DNA of 6,154 bases, from positions 1 to 6,154 of the forward strand of contig JAKAZP010000161.1 of assembly GCA_021815905.1 (NCBI GenBank), written 5' to 3'. Position 1 is the first letter of the stretch; each line of letters begins with the position of its first letter. A program made the position numbers and the translations under genes. Origin of the DNA: Pseudomonadota bacterium. Its GTDB lineage: Bacteria; Pseudomonadota; Gammaproteobacteria; Steroidobacterales; Steroidobacteraceae. Of this stretch, positions 1 through 5,747 are shown one piece after another. The notes below the pieces were generated by a model, which ran no database searches, was not told the origin of the DNA, and saw only the letters and a list, made by a program, of their open reading frames with translations.

Positions 1-729
1 AACAACGACATGGCGGAGCTCGAGGAGTGCCTGAAGCGCGCGGCCGGCGCGCGAACGCGCCTCATCGCGACCGACGGCGTGTTCTCGATGGACGGGATCG
101 TCGCCAACCTGCGCGCGATCTGCGATCTCGCCGACCGCTACGACGCGCTCGTCATGGTCGACGACTCGCATGCCACGGGATTCATGGGCGCGGGCGGCCG
201 CGGGACGCCCGAGCATTGCGGCGTGGCCTCGCGCATCGACATCCTCACGGGAACGCTCGGCAAGGCGCTCGGAGGCGCGAGCGGCGGGTACATCGCCTCG
301 CGGCGCGAGGTCGTCGAGTGGCTGCGCCAGCGCTCGCGCCCGTACCTCTTCTCCAACAGCATCCCGCCGGTCGTGGCCGCGGTCGGGCTGCGCGTGCTCG
401 ATCTCATCGAGCACTCCCCGGAGCTGCGCGAGCAGCTGCACTCGAATGCGCGCCACTTCCGCTCCGCGCTCGAGCGCCTGGGCTTCGATCTGAAGCCCGG
501 CGAGCATCCGATCATCCCGGTGATGCTGGGCGATGCCGCGCTCGCGGGCCGCATGGCCGATCGCCTGCTCGAGCGCGGCGTCTACGTGATCGGCTTCTCG
601 TACCCGGTGGTGCCGAAGGGCCAGGCCCGCATCCGCACCCAGATGTCCGCCGCGCTCACGCGCGCGCAGCTCGACACCGCCATCGAGGCGTTCGCCGCCG
701 TGGGCCGCGAGCTGAAAGTCATCCAATGA
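1..729 (+). CDS. kbl: 2-amino-3-ketobutyrate CoA ligase (glycine C-acetyltransferase), 5'-truncated by window edge
   Basis: Cytoplasmic PLP enzyme of the alpha-oxoamine synthase family. It cleaves 2-amino-3-oxobutyrate with CoA to glycine and acetyl-CoA, the second step of threonine breakdown after Tdh. The frame is open from base 1, so the start lies outside the window. 242 residues are present; the family has about 398, so roughly 155 are missing. Counting from the first in-window codon, VDDSHATG holds the Asp (54) expected to contact the PLP ring nitrogen and His57. [10 protein letters not shown] holds the Schiff-base lysine (88, codon 262-264). [17 protein letters not shown] (from residue 201) is the typical C-terminal substrate and cofactor arginine region. 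The protein ends in ELKVIQ, close to the E. coli C-terminus, so the stop looks natural. tdh follows on the same strand, which separates Kbl from its relatives BioF and HemA. Identification is very secure. Confidence 0.97.
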   Translation, partial: NNDMAELEECLKRAAGARTRLIATDGVFSMDGIVANLRAICDLADRYDALVMVDDSHATGFMGAGGRGTPEHCGVASRIDILTGTLGKALGGASGGYIASRREVVEWLRQRSRPYLFSNSIPPVVAAVGLRVLDLIEHSPELREQLHSNARHFRSALERLGFDLKPGEHPIIPVMLGDAALAGRMADRLLERGVYVIGFSYPVVPKGQARIRTQMSAALTRAQLDTAIEAFAAVGRELKVIQ

Positions 730-821
730 GCCAACCCCCCGGCGCGCGCAGGCCCCTCCCTGCCTGGACCGGCTCGCGCCCCGGCAAGCCCCACGGGAGC
801 CGCGCACGGCGCATGACATGA
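726..821 (+). CDS. 31-codon mini-ORF bridging kbl and tdh (possible translational relay)
   Basis: The ATG at 726-728 shares ATGA with the kbl stop (TGA 727-729). The TGA at 819-821 shares ATGA with the tdh start (ATG 818-820). The frame thus fills the whole kbl-tdh gap with a 4-base overlap at each end. The predicted peptide begins [12 protein letters not shown] and ends GSRARRMT. It has six Arg, one Lys, six Pro and no acidic residue, and I recognise no family. Composition is not clearly gene-like: of the 30 codons after ATG, 25 have G or C at the second position, much higher than normal genes, which suggests the peptide itself may be unselected. There is no clear Shine-Dalgarno before it, and tdh also lacks a close one, so reinitiation coupling is a reasonable inference. 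A short inverted repeat (GCAGG 748-752, CCTGC 759-763) lies inside. It could equally be a chance frame in GC-rich DNA. Confidence 0.3.
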   Translation: MSQPPGARRPLPAWTGSRPGKPHGSRARRMT

Positions 822-1849
822 AAGCCCTGGTCAAGAAAGAGTCGGCGCCCGGTATCTGGCTCGAGGAGATCCCCGAGCCCAAGGTCGGTCCCAACGACGT
901 GCTGATCAGGATCGGCAGGACCGCGATCTGCGGCACCGACATGCACATCTACAACTGGGACGCGTGGGCGCGCAAGACCATCCCGGTGCCCATGGCGGTC
1001 GGTCACGAGTACAGCGGCCGCATCGTCGAGGTGGGCTCGGAGGTGCGGGGCTTGAAGCCCGGCGACCGCGTCTCGGGCGAGGGACACATCACCTGCGGCT
1101 ACTGCCGCAACTGTCGTGCCGGCCGTCGGCATCTGTGCCGCAACACCGTCGGCGTCGGCGTGAACCGCCCGGGCGCGTTCGCCGAGTACCTCGCCATCCC
1201 GGCCGAAAACGCCTTCAAGCTCCCCGACTCGATCAGCGACGACATCGCCTCCATCCTCGATCCCTTCGGCAATGCGACCCACACCGCCCTCGCCTTCAGC
1301 ATGGTCGGGGAGGACGTGCTGATCACGGGCGCGGGACCGATCGGCGTCATGGCCGCCGCGATCGCGCGCTTCGTCGGCGCCCGTCACGTCGTCATCACCG
1401 ACGTCAACGACTATCGCCTCGAGCTCGCGCGGAAGATGGGCGCCACGCGCGCGATCAACGTCCAGCGCGAGTCGCTCGATCAGACGATGAAGGACCTCGG
1501 GATGCAGGAGGGCTTCGACGTCGGGCTCGAGATGTCGGGCAACGCCGCCGCGTTTCGCGACATGCTGCGCACCATGCACCACGGGGGCTCGATCGCCATC
1601 CTCGGCATACCGCCGGAGGAAACCGCCATCGACTGGAATCAGGTGATCTTCAAGGGCCTGACGCTCAAGGGCATCTACGGCCGCGAGATGTTCGAGACCT
1701 GGTACAAGATGGCGAGCCTGCTGCAGAGCGGGCTGAAACTCGAGCCCATCATCACCCATCACCTGCCCGTGCGGGATTACCTCGAGGCCTTCGGCATCAT
1801 GGGCTCCGGCCGCTCGGGCAAGGTCATCATGGACTGGAGCAATATTTGA
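818..1849 (+). CDS. tdh: L-threonine 3-dehydrogenase, zinc- and NAD-dependent
   Basis: Cytoplasmic medium-chain dehydrogenase that oxidises L-threonine to 2-amino-3-oxobutyrate with NAD+, feeding Kbl. It has 343 residues; the E. coli enzyme has 341. Catalytic zinc site: Cys38 in [13 protein letters not shown], with His43 nearby, and His63-Glu64 in VGHEYSG. Structural zinc site: Cys93, Cys96, Cys99 and Cys107. The Rossmann NAD motif GAGPIG is at about residues 171-176, followed by an acidic strand end in [17 protein letters not shown] that favours NAD over [24 protein letters not shown] is the conserved C-terminal stretch of true threonine dehydrogenases. The ATG at 818 matches the E. coli N-terminus (MKAL); the earlier ATG at 813 runs straight into a stop. 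The nearest purine-rich run (GGGAG, 795-799) is 18 bases away, too far for a normal ribosome site, so translation may depend on the upstream reading frame. The stop lies 4 bases from the convergent sppA stop. Confidence 0.98.
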   Translation: MKALVKKESAPGIWLEEIPEPKVGPNDVLIRIGRTAICGTDMHIYNWDAWARKTIPVPMAVGHEYSGRIVEVGSEVRGLKPGDRVSGEGHITCGYCRNCRAGRRHLCRNTVGVGVNRPGAFAEYLAIPAENAFKLPDSISDDIASILDPFGNATHTALAFSMVGEDVLITGAGPIGVMAAAIARFVGARHVVITDVNDYRLELARKMGATRAINVQRESLDQTMKDLGMQEGFDVGLEMSGNAAAFRDMLRTMHHGGSIAILGIPPEETAIDWNQVIFKGLTLKGIYGREMFETWYKMASLLQSGLKLEPIITHHLPVRDYLEAFGIMGSGRSGKVIMDWSNI

Positions 1850-1853
1850 TCTG

Positions 1854-3707
1854 CTATCTGTCGTTGCGGCAGAAGCAGTACGAGTACAGCCGGCCGCGCT
1901 CGCTGAAGCGCGCGAGATGACCGAGCTCGCGCGCGAGCGGGCTGAAGTCCTCCGCCATCGCATCGAGCCCGAGATCCTGCCGGTACGCCCCCATCATCGA
2001 GATCATCGCGGTGGCGGCGTGCGCCTGAGTGTCCTGCACCAGCCGCTCGCTCCAGGAGAGGTGCGGATGCACGAACTCGACCTGGTAGCTCGTGACGTGC
2101 GCAAGATGCGCCGCGGCATGGATGGCGTCCTCGAGCGTGCCGAGATGATCGACCAGTCCGATGCGCCTTGCCTCGGCCCCCGCCCAGACGCGGCCCTGGG
2201 CGATGGCATCGATCTGCTGCGGCGTCTGGTGTCGACCGGAGGCCACGAGATCGACGAACTGCTGATAGCCCTCGCCGACCTGCGACTGCAGGAGCTGGCT
2301 CGTCTCGGGACTCAACGGCACCAGGGGATTTAACTGCCCGGCGAGCGGCGTCGTGCCGAGGCCGTCGACATTGACGCCGACCTTGCCGAGAGTCTGATTG
2401 ACCGTCGGGATGACGGCGAAGATGCCGATGGAGCCGGTGAGTGTCGCGGGGCTCGCCCAGATCTGGTTGGCGGGAGCGGCGATGTAGTACCCGCCCGAGG
2501 CGGCGAGATCGCTCATCGAGACGACCAGCGGCTTGCCGGCCGCGCGCAGCGCGACCAGCTGGCGGTAGATCTGCTCGGCCGCCGTGACGCTGCCGCCCGG
2601 GCTGTCGATCCGCAGCACCACCGCCTTGATGCTCTTGTCGAAGCGCACCTCGCGAATCAGGCGCGAGAGCGACTCGCCGCCGATCGTGCCCGGCGGCTGA
2701 TTGCCGTCATCGATGTCGCCGGAGGCGACGATCACTCCGATGCGCGCCGGGCCGTCGCCATGATCGAACTGATTCTCGGCATCGACGATGTGCGCGTAGT
2801 CCCCGGCCGAGATCTGATTGAAGGTGCCGGTCGAGCGGTCGAGCCCCACCATGCGGATGAGGCGCTGATCGACCCGCTGCTTGCTCTCGAGCCCGGTCAC
2901 GAGGCCCGCCTGCAGGGCGACTTTGGCCGCGTCGCCGTTCGCGGCGGTGACGGCCTGCGGCAGGTTGCTGACGTAGTTGGCGACGGCGTCGGCGGGAAGC
3001 TTGCGGGCGCGGGCGATCGCCTGCTGGTAGCTGGACCAGAGCACGTTGAGGTAATCGGTCGTCTGCTTCTTGTCGGCCTTCGACATGTTGTCGCGCGTGA
3101 AGATCTCGACCGCGCTCTTGTATTTGCCGACGCGGAAGACGTTGACGTTGACGCCGACCTTCTGCAGCAGATCCTTGAAGTACAGCTCGTACTGGCTGAA
3201 CCCCTCGATCATCACGAAGCCGGTGGGATCGAGATAGACCTGATTCGCCTGCGCGGCGAGATAGTACTGGTCCTGGTCGTACGCCATCCCGTAGGCGATG
3301 ACGGGCTTGCCGCTCGCGCGAAACCGCTGGATGGCGCCCGCGAGCTCTTCGAGCATCGGCTGACCGGCGCCCTGAAGCTTGTCGAGATCGAGCACCAGCA
3401 CGCCGATGCGCCGATCCGTGGCGGCCGCGCGGATCGCGCCCACGAGGTTCCAGAGGAGCGTCTCCTGCTGCCCGCCCCCCTGGGCGTTCTCGATGGCGCG
3501 CTGCACCGCGTTCCCGCTCAGCTGCTCGACGAGCTTGCCGCGGGGAGCGACCACGAGGGCCGCCCGCTCGGGCATGCTCGGGCTCGAAGCGCGCAGCGCC
3601 GCGATCACCAGAGCGAGGACCAACAGAAGCAGGAGCAGGTGCAGGAGCTTGCGCAGGCCGTCAAGGCCGCGCCAGAGACCCCGGAAGATTGCCCTGAGTG
3701 TGCCCAT
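1854..3707 (-). CDS. sppA: Signal peptide peptidase SppA, 67K type
   Basis: Inner-membrane serine protease of family S49 that degrades signal peptides left after secretion. It has 617 residues against 618 in E. coli, so it is the long, tandem-domain type. Residues 1-20 are basic, 21-38 form a Leu-rich membrane anchor (LLHLLLLLLVLALVIAAL), and the rest should face the periplasm. The N-terminal S49 repeat (about 90-270) carries the general-base Lys197 in GKYKSAVE. The C-terminal repeat (about 320-530) carries the nucleophile Ser404 (codon 2498-2496) in SDLAASGGYYIA, plus RIDSPGGSV and LTGSIGIF. The Lys and Ser sit in separate repeats, as in the E. coli dyad Lys209/Ser409. The tail ends YSYCFCRNDR, with a Cys-x-Cys pair. 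The ATG at 3707 has a strong GGAGG five bases upstream. It begins 24 bases after rplS on the same strand, so it is probably the last gene of the ribosomal operon. Confidence 0.96.
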   Translation of the reverse strand: MGTLRAIFRGLWRGLDGLRKLLHLLLLLLVLALVIAALRASSPSMPERAALVVAPRGKLVEQLSGNAVQRAIENAQGGGQQETLLWNLVGAIRAAATDRRIGVLVLDLDKLQGAGQPMLEELAGAIQRFRASGKPVIAYGMAYDQDQYYLAAQANQVYLDPTGFVMIEGFSQYELYFKDLLQKVGVNVNVFRVGKYKSAVEIFTRDNMSKADKKQTTDYLNVLWSSYQQAIARARKLPADAVANYVSNLPQAVTAANGDAAKVALQAGLVTGLESKQRVDQRLIRMVGLDRSTGTFNQISAGDYAHIVDAENQFDHGDGPARIGVIVASGDIDDGNQPPGTIGGESLSRLIREVRFDKSIKAVVLRIDSPGGSVTAAEQIYRQLVALRAAGKPLVVSMSDLAASGGYYIAAPANQIWASPATLTGSIGIFAVIPTVNQTLGKVGVNVDGLGTTPLAGQLNPLVPLSPETSQLLQSQVGEGYQQFVDLVASGRHQTPQQIDAIAQGRVWAGAEARRIGLVDHLGTLEDAIHAAAHLAHVTSYQVEFVHPHLSWSERLVQDTQAHAATAMISMMGAYRQDLGLDAMAEDFSPLARELGHLARFSERGRLYSYCFCRNDR

Positions 3708-3712
3708 TGACG

Positions 3713-3717
3713 CCTCC
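3713..3717 (-). promoter_or_regulatory. Strong Shine-Dalgarno for sppA
   Basis: GGAGG on the minus strand, five bases before the sppA ATG (3705-3707). It lies within the 24-base rplS-sppA gap and fixes the sppA start. It is the best ribosome site in the window, so sppA can be translated independently of rplS. Confidence 0.8.
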
Positions 3718-3731
3718 GCCCCGCTCCCGGA

Positions 3732-4076
3732 TCAGATCTTCTCCTCGATCCTCGCCGCTTTGCCCGAAAGATCGCGCAGGTAGTAAAGCTTCGCGCGACG
3801 CACACTGCCGCGGCGCTTGACGGCGATGTCGCTGATGGCGGGACTGTAGGTCTGGAACACCCGCTCGACGCCCTCGCCGTGGGAGATCTTGCGGACGGTG
3901 AAGGAGGAGTTGAGTCCCCGGTTGCTGCGCGCGATCACCACGCCCTCATAGGCCTGGATGCGCTCGCGGTCGCCTTCGACCACCTTCACCTGCACCACCA
4001 CGGTGTCGCCCGGCTTGAAGTCGGGGACCTTGCGGGTCATGCGCTCTCGCTCGAGTTCCTGGACGATCTTGCTCAT
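3732..4076 (-). CDS. rplS: 50S ribosomal protein L19
   Basis: Large-subunit ribosomal protein located at the 30S-50S interface. It has 114 residues; E. coli L19 has 115. The family pattern is continuous: [16 protein letters not shown] (20-35), QAYEGVVIA (41-49), [14 protein letters not shown] (52-65), [13 protein letters not shown] (67-79), and the signature [15 protein letters not shown] (87-101) with the basic GKAARI tail. The ATG at 4076 has GAGGG seven bases upstream. The trmD stop is only 4 bases before the start, so the two are almost certainly co-transcribed and probably translationally linked. There are no odd substitutions. Confidence 0.98.
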   Translation of the reverse strand: MSKIVQELERERMTRKVPDFKPGDTVVVQVKVVEGDRERIQAYEGVVIARSNRGLNSSFTVRKISHGEGVERVFQTYSPAISDIAVKRRGSVRRAKLYYLRDLSGKAARIEEKI

Positions 4077-4080
4077 TGTT

Positions 4081-4839
4081 TCACCCTCGATCTTCGTCTC
4101 CCGCCGCGCGGGCGGCGAGAAACTCGTTCAGTAACCGTTGCGCCCGCGGCGCGAGCCCGTGCCTCGCGATGAGGTCCGGTCGGCGCAGCCAGGTGCGCGC
4201 CACCGCCTCCCCGAGTCGCCAGCGGGCGATGTCGGCGTGGTTGCCCGAGATCAGCACCGGCGGCACGGCGCGCCCTTCGAATACCTCCGGGCGCGTGTAC
4301 TGCGGTCCCTCGAGCAACCCTTCCGAAAACGAATCCGCGCCGCTCGAGCGTTCATCGCCGAGCGCGCCGGGCAACAGCCGCGCTACGGCGTCGATCACCA
4401 CGAGCGCCGCGAGCTCTCCTCCCGAGAGCACGTAGTCGCCGATCGAGAGCTCCCGATCGATGCCGAGCTCGATCACCCGCTCATCGACGCCCTCGTAGCG
4501 GCCCGCCACGAGCAGCACTCCCGGCTCCTTCGCGAGCGTCCCCACGGCGGCCTGGCTCAACGGCTCGCCCTGGGCGCTCAGACAGATCCTCGGGCTCCCG
4601 GCCGGCAGCCGCGCCTGCGCCGCGCGGATCGCGGCCAGCATCGGCTCGGGCTTGAGCACCATTCCCGGGCCGCCTCCGTACGGGCGGTCATCGACCGTGC
4701 GGTGCGCATCGCTCGTATGGGCGCGCGGATCTTCCGTCCCGACCGCGAGCAAGCCTCGCTCGAGCGCCCGGCCGACGATCCCGTAGCGCAGCGCTCCGGC
4801 GATCATGTCGGGAAACAGCGTGACGACCTCGATCCTCAT
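4081..4839 (-). CDS. trmD: tRNA (guanine-37-N1)-methyltransferase TrmD
   Basis: SPOUT-class enzyme, active as a dimer, that uses S-adenosylmethionine to methylate G37 next to the anticodon and so prevents +1 frameshifting. It has 252 residues, normal for the family. The opening [12 protein letters not shown] is typical. [15 protein letters not shown] (46-60) is a family hallmark. The trefoil-knot, SAM-binding region includes LSAQG (87-91), GRYEGVDER (113-121) and [11 protein letters not shown] (132-142). Arg154 and the catalytic base Asp169 (in ADSFSEGLL) fall at the same numbers as in E. coli. The C-terminal domain has [20 protein letters not shown] and RTWLRRPDL. One deviation: the usual PRDFT before the HR motif reads PRAHT here. 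The ATG at 4839 comes 9 bases after the rimM stop with only a weak purine run, so coupling to rimM is likely. The stop lies in the rplS ribosome site. Confidence 0.97.
   Translation of the reverse strand: MRIEVVTLFPDMIAGALRYGIVGRALERGLLAVGTEDPRAHTSDAHRTVDDRPYGGGPGMVLKPEPMLAAIRAAQARLPAGSPRICLSAQGEPLSQAAVGTLAKEPGVLLVAGRYEGVDERVIELGIDRELSIGDYVLSGGELAALVVIDAVARLLPGALGDERSSGADSFSEGLLEGPQYTRPEVFEGRAVPPVLISGNHADIARWRLGEAVARTWLRRPDLIARHGLAPRAQRLLNEFLAARAAGDEDRG
4084..4088 (-). promoter_or_regulatory. Shine-Dalgarno for rplS, inside the end of trmD
   Basis: GAGGG on the minus strand, seven bases before the rplS ATG (4074-4076). It overlaps the last codons of trmD, whose TGA is 4083-4081. Ribosomes finishing trmD therefore cover the rplS initiation site, a layout that permits coupling. 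Confidence 0.7.
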
Positions 4840-4848
4840 CGAGCCGCT

Positions 4849-5424
4849 CTACTCGATCTCCGCCGGCCAATCCACCACGATTCGCCCGGCCGCAAGATCC
4901 ACGCGTCGCAGGTGCGCCGGGTCGGCCAACACCCAGTGCTCCCGCCCCGGCCGCTCCTCGACCACCATCACCGCGCCTCCCGGCCCATCCACGAAGTACG
5001 CGACCGCCCCGAGCGGCACGCCCTCGAGGTTCTGTACCGCGAATCCGATCAGGTCCGCGCGGTAAAACTCGCGATCACCCGTCGGCGGCAGCTCCTTGCG
5101 CGCGATTTCGACCCGCGCGCCCGTGAGCGCGGCGGCTCCGTCCCGGTCGCTCACGCCCTCGAGCCGCACCACCAGCCGCTCACCCTGAACGCGGCCCTCG
5201 AGCACTCTCGAGCGCGTCCGCTCCCCGCGCGGCCCGTGCAGACTCCACTCGCGGTAGCCGAGCAGCGCCTCCGCAGGCTCGGTGAAGGAGGCGACGCGCA
5301 CCCACCCCTCGAGCCCGAACGGCGCCCCGACCCGGCCGAGCTCCACCCAGCGGACGGGCCCGGTCTCGGGCTCGCCGCCGCGGCGGCGCTCCCTAGGCCG
5401 TCGCCTGCTTGCGGTAGGCGGCAA
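4849..5424 (-). CDS. rimM: Ribosome maturation factor RimM
   Basis: Assembly factor that binds S19 in the 30S head and helps 16S rRNA processing. The N-terminal RimM beta-barrel (about 27-112) shows VELGRVGAPFGLEGWVRV and LEGVSDRDGAAALTGARVEI. The linker REFYRADLIGFAV leads to a PRC-barrel domain (about 120-189) ending VDLAAGRIVVDW. The usual LIPF motif near residue 165 reads VLAD. The start is uncertain: no ATG exists in frame. The extent given uses TTG at 5424-5422, yielding 191 residues with an Arg-rich head and overlapping rpsP by 32 bases. The only later choice is GTG at 5346, giving 165 residues that begin exactly at the first strand. Neither has a good Shine-Dalgarno, although AGGGAG overlaps the rpsP stop. 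E. coli RimM (182 residues) has about 13 residues before this strand, which slightly favours the longer form. Gene identity is firm from sequence and position; the start is not. Confidence 0.93.
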   Translation of the reverse strand: MPPTASRRRPRERRRGGEPETGPVRWVELGRVGAPFGLEGWVRVASFTEPAEALLGYREWSLHGPRGERTRSRVLEGRVQGERLVVRLEGVSDRDGAAALTGARVEIARKELPPTGDREFYRADLIGFAVQNLEGVPLGAVAYFVDGPGGAVMVVEERPGREHWVLADPAHLRRVDLAAGRIVVDWPAEIE

Positions 5425-5647
5425 CGAGCGAGCGCACCCGGTCAGAGGGCTGGGCGCCCTTCCCCACCCAGAAATCGATGCGCGGCAGGTCGAGCTTGAG
5501 CCGGGTCTCGCCCCGATGCGCGATCGGGTTGAAGTAACCGACGTGCTCGAGGCTGGGTCCCCCCTGGCGCTTGCGGCTGTCGGTCACCACGACGTGATAG
5601 AAAGGCTGATTGCGCGCACCGCGCCGGGTCAGGCGAATGGTTACCAT
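5393..5647 (-). CDS. rpsP: 30S ribosomal protein S16
   Basis: Small-subunit protein needed for 30S assembly. It has 84 residues; E. coli has 82. The opening MVTIRLTRRGARNQPFYHVV is the S16 signature. It is followed by VTDSRKRQGG, EHVGYFNP (34-41), LDLPRIDFWVGKGAQPSDRV and a short basic tail ending KQATA. The ATG at 5647 matches the conserved N-terminus. The bases just upstream (minus strand AGATCCTCAAACC) contain no convincing Shine-Dalgarno, which is unusual for a highly expressed ribosomal gene. It is the first gene of the rpsP-rimM-trmD-rplS block, 99 bases after ffh. The possible rimM TTG start lies inside its last codons. Confidence 0.98.
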   Translation of the reverse strand: MVTIRLTRRGARNQPFYHVVVTDSRKRQGGPSLEHVGYFNPIAHRGETRLKLDLPRIDFWVGKGAQPSDRVRSLVAAYRKQATA

Positions 5648-5684
5648 GGTTTGAGGATCTGGGATCTCGAAAAAAAGAGCGCGG

Positions 5685-5713
5685 ATTCTACGTGGTTCGG
5701 GCCTGAACTGAAA
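5685..5713 (-). promoter_or_regulatory. Weak candidate sigma-70 promoter for the rpsP operon
   Basis: On the minus strand, TAGAAT (5690-5685) matches the -10 consensus at five of six positions and sits 37 bases before the rpsP ATG. The -35 region is poor: TTCAGT (5712-5707, 16-base spacer) matches TTGACA at three positions, and TTTCAG (5713-5708, 17-base spacer) at two. The bases after the -10 (CCGCGC) form a GC-rich discriminator, a feature of promoters repressed by ppGpp and DksA. A start near 5680-5677 would place a seven-T run (5676-5670) at the very beginning of the transcript. This rests on motif reading only, and transcription may instead come from upstream of ffh. Confidence 0.3.
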
Positions 5714-5733
5714 GTCGCGGCGAGCCCCGGGGG

Positions 5734-5747
5734 GGCGGGCCCCCGCC
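5734..5747 (-). terminator. GC-rich hairpin directly after ffh; weak or non-canonical terminator
   Basis: The minus strand reads GGCGGGGGCCCGCC from the last base of the ffh stop codon. This can form a 5-bp stem with a four-base loop (6 bp if the loop is two bases). A C7/GGGG tract (5735-5725) follows and offers competing pairings. No U run follows, only TTT at 5713-5711 some distance downstream, so it does not meet the usual intrinsic terminator pattern. It could slow polymerase, protect the ffh 3' end, or do nothing. Confidence 0.3.

Noticed and set aside
27..821. Plus-strand frame of 264 codons overlapping kbl
   Set aside because: Its bulk is an out-of-frame, Arg-rich reading of kbl. Only its last 31 codons, in the kbl-tdh gap, are treated as a possible mini-ORF.
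719..1963. Long minus-strand open frame opposite tdh (414 codons)
   Set aside because: It lies antisense to a fully recognisable tdh and has no family resemblance. Long antisense frames are expected in GC-rich genes with strong third-position bias.
1917..2333. Plus-strand frame downstream of tdh
   Set aside because: It is antisense to the sppA C-terminal repeat, with no ribosome site or family resemblance.
2760..3710. Long plus-strand open frame opposite sppA (316 codons)
   Set aside because: It is a mirror of sppA codon bias. sppA on the other strand has all its catalytic motifs and a strong ribosome site.
4138..5499. Long plus-strand open frame (453 codons) across trmD, rimM and rpsP
   Set aside because: It is rich in Arg, Pro and His low-complexity sequence, crosses three well-identified genes and resembles no family I know.
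5665..5680. Homopolymeric A/T run read as an intrinsic terminator
   Set aside because: No GC stem directly precedes the T run on the minus strand. The CTC/GAG arms around it are only three bases long, and it lies between the likely promoter and the rpsP start.
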